The notes below the pieces were generated by a model. The model worked only from the letters and a program-made list of their open reading frames with translations. It ran no database searches and was not told where the DNA came from. Made by a program: the position numbers and the translations under genes. Below are positions 5,415 through 5,586 of a DNA stretch of 5,586 nucleotides, in pieces. Origin of the DNA: an uncultured Mollicutes bacterium. Its GTDB lineage: Bacteria; Bacillota_I; Bacilli_A; Acholeplasmatales; Anaeroplasmataceae. Position 1 is the stretch's first letter. The number at the start of each line of letters is the position of its first letter. The DNA lies in the NCBI GenBank assembly GCA_937905855.1, contig CALCWU010000115.1:1-5586 (forward strand), given 5' to 3'.

Positions 5415-5586
5415 ATCAGTTGCAATCAATACTGGTATCACAATAGGATTTCTCTTAGTTGCCTTATAAAGATAATGGCCAATTTCATTTCGTAAATTTG
5501 TCTTTAGATCGCTCCAATTAACATATTTAGTTACAAAATACTTAGTTGTAACTTTCTTAAATAATTCCTTGACCTCACTTAAAAGT
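5403..5586 (-). CDS. rnj: Ribonuclease J, C-terminal 60 residues (5'-truncated by window edge)
   Basis: The minus strand is open from the right edge to TAA at 5405-5403, giving 60 residues. The block YVNWSDLKTNLRNEIGHYLY (21-40 of the visible part) followed by KATKRNPIVIPVLI (41-54) matches the conserved end of RNase J ('W.ELK..IRD.LG.FLYEKTKRRPMILPVI'). RNase J is a metallo-beta-lactamase/beta-CASP nuclease with 5'-3' exonuclease and endonuclease activity in mRNA decay and rRNA maturation. This C-terminal domain is the dimer/tetramer-forming part; the catalytic domains lie off the window. It is upstream of the FtsK-like gene by 94 bp, same strand. Whether it corresponds to RnjA or RnjB cannot be told from this piece, although the FtsK/SpoIIIE neighbour favours the rnjB-type locus. 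Confidence 0.88.
   Translation of the reverse strand, partial: LLSEVKELFKKVTTKYFVTKYVNWSDLKTNLRNEIGHYLYKATKRNPIVIPVLIATDLIN

Overview
The window is a compact, very AT-rich stretch of bacterial chromosome carrying six protein genes: four complete, and two cut by the window edges. It holds no tRNA, rRNA, CRISPR array or insertion sequence that I can see. The low GC, the Bacillus-type Shine-Dalgarno sites (AGGTGA, AGGTGGTGA) and the gene families (SpoVB-type flippase, YetF/YrbG, a YrzE-like membrane protein, RarA, FtsK/SpoIIIE-like, RNase J) point to a low-GC Bacillota/Bacilli lineage, perhaps close to Erysipelotrichales or the Mollicutes-like gut clades. That placement is an inference. All stops seen are TAA or TAG and the few tryptophans are all TGG, so there is no sign of the Mycoplasma TGA=Trp code.

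Layout. Positions 1-1412 (+) hold the 3' part of a SpoVB/MurJ-superfamily lipid-linked glycan flippase whose N-terminus lies off the left edge. A YetF/UPF0702 (DUF421) membrane protein at 1309-1986 (-) converges on it with a 104-nt tail-to-tail coding overlap. A short divergent spacer follows, then a four-helix TIGR04086/YrzE-like protein (2067-2390, +) and the AAA+ replication-recombination factor RarA (2442-3647, +). An FtsK/SpoIIIE-like membrane protein (3644-5308, -) converges on rarA, and one CTAG supplies both stop codons. The right edge carries the last 60 codons of RNase J (5403 onward, -), upstream of the FtsK-like gene on the same strand.

Two known neighbourhoods appear to meet here. 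From memory of Bacillus subtilis, spoVB, yrbG and yrzE lie close together, and rnjB lies just upstream of tepA-spoIIIE. The left part would be a rearranged envelope cluster and the right part an RNase J-SpoIIIE cluster, with rarA between them.

The most notable object is the FtsK-like protein. Its N-terminal four-helix membrane domain is recognisable and its C-terminal half still follows the FtsK motor fold. However, the Walker A lysine and serine and the Walker B acidic pair are replaced, the DNA-orienting gamma domain is missing, and the alpha domain is barely recognisable. It looks like an FtsK pseudo-ATPase at the usual spoIIIE locus: a membrane or septal scaffold rather than a DNA pump.
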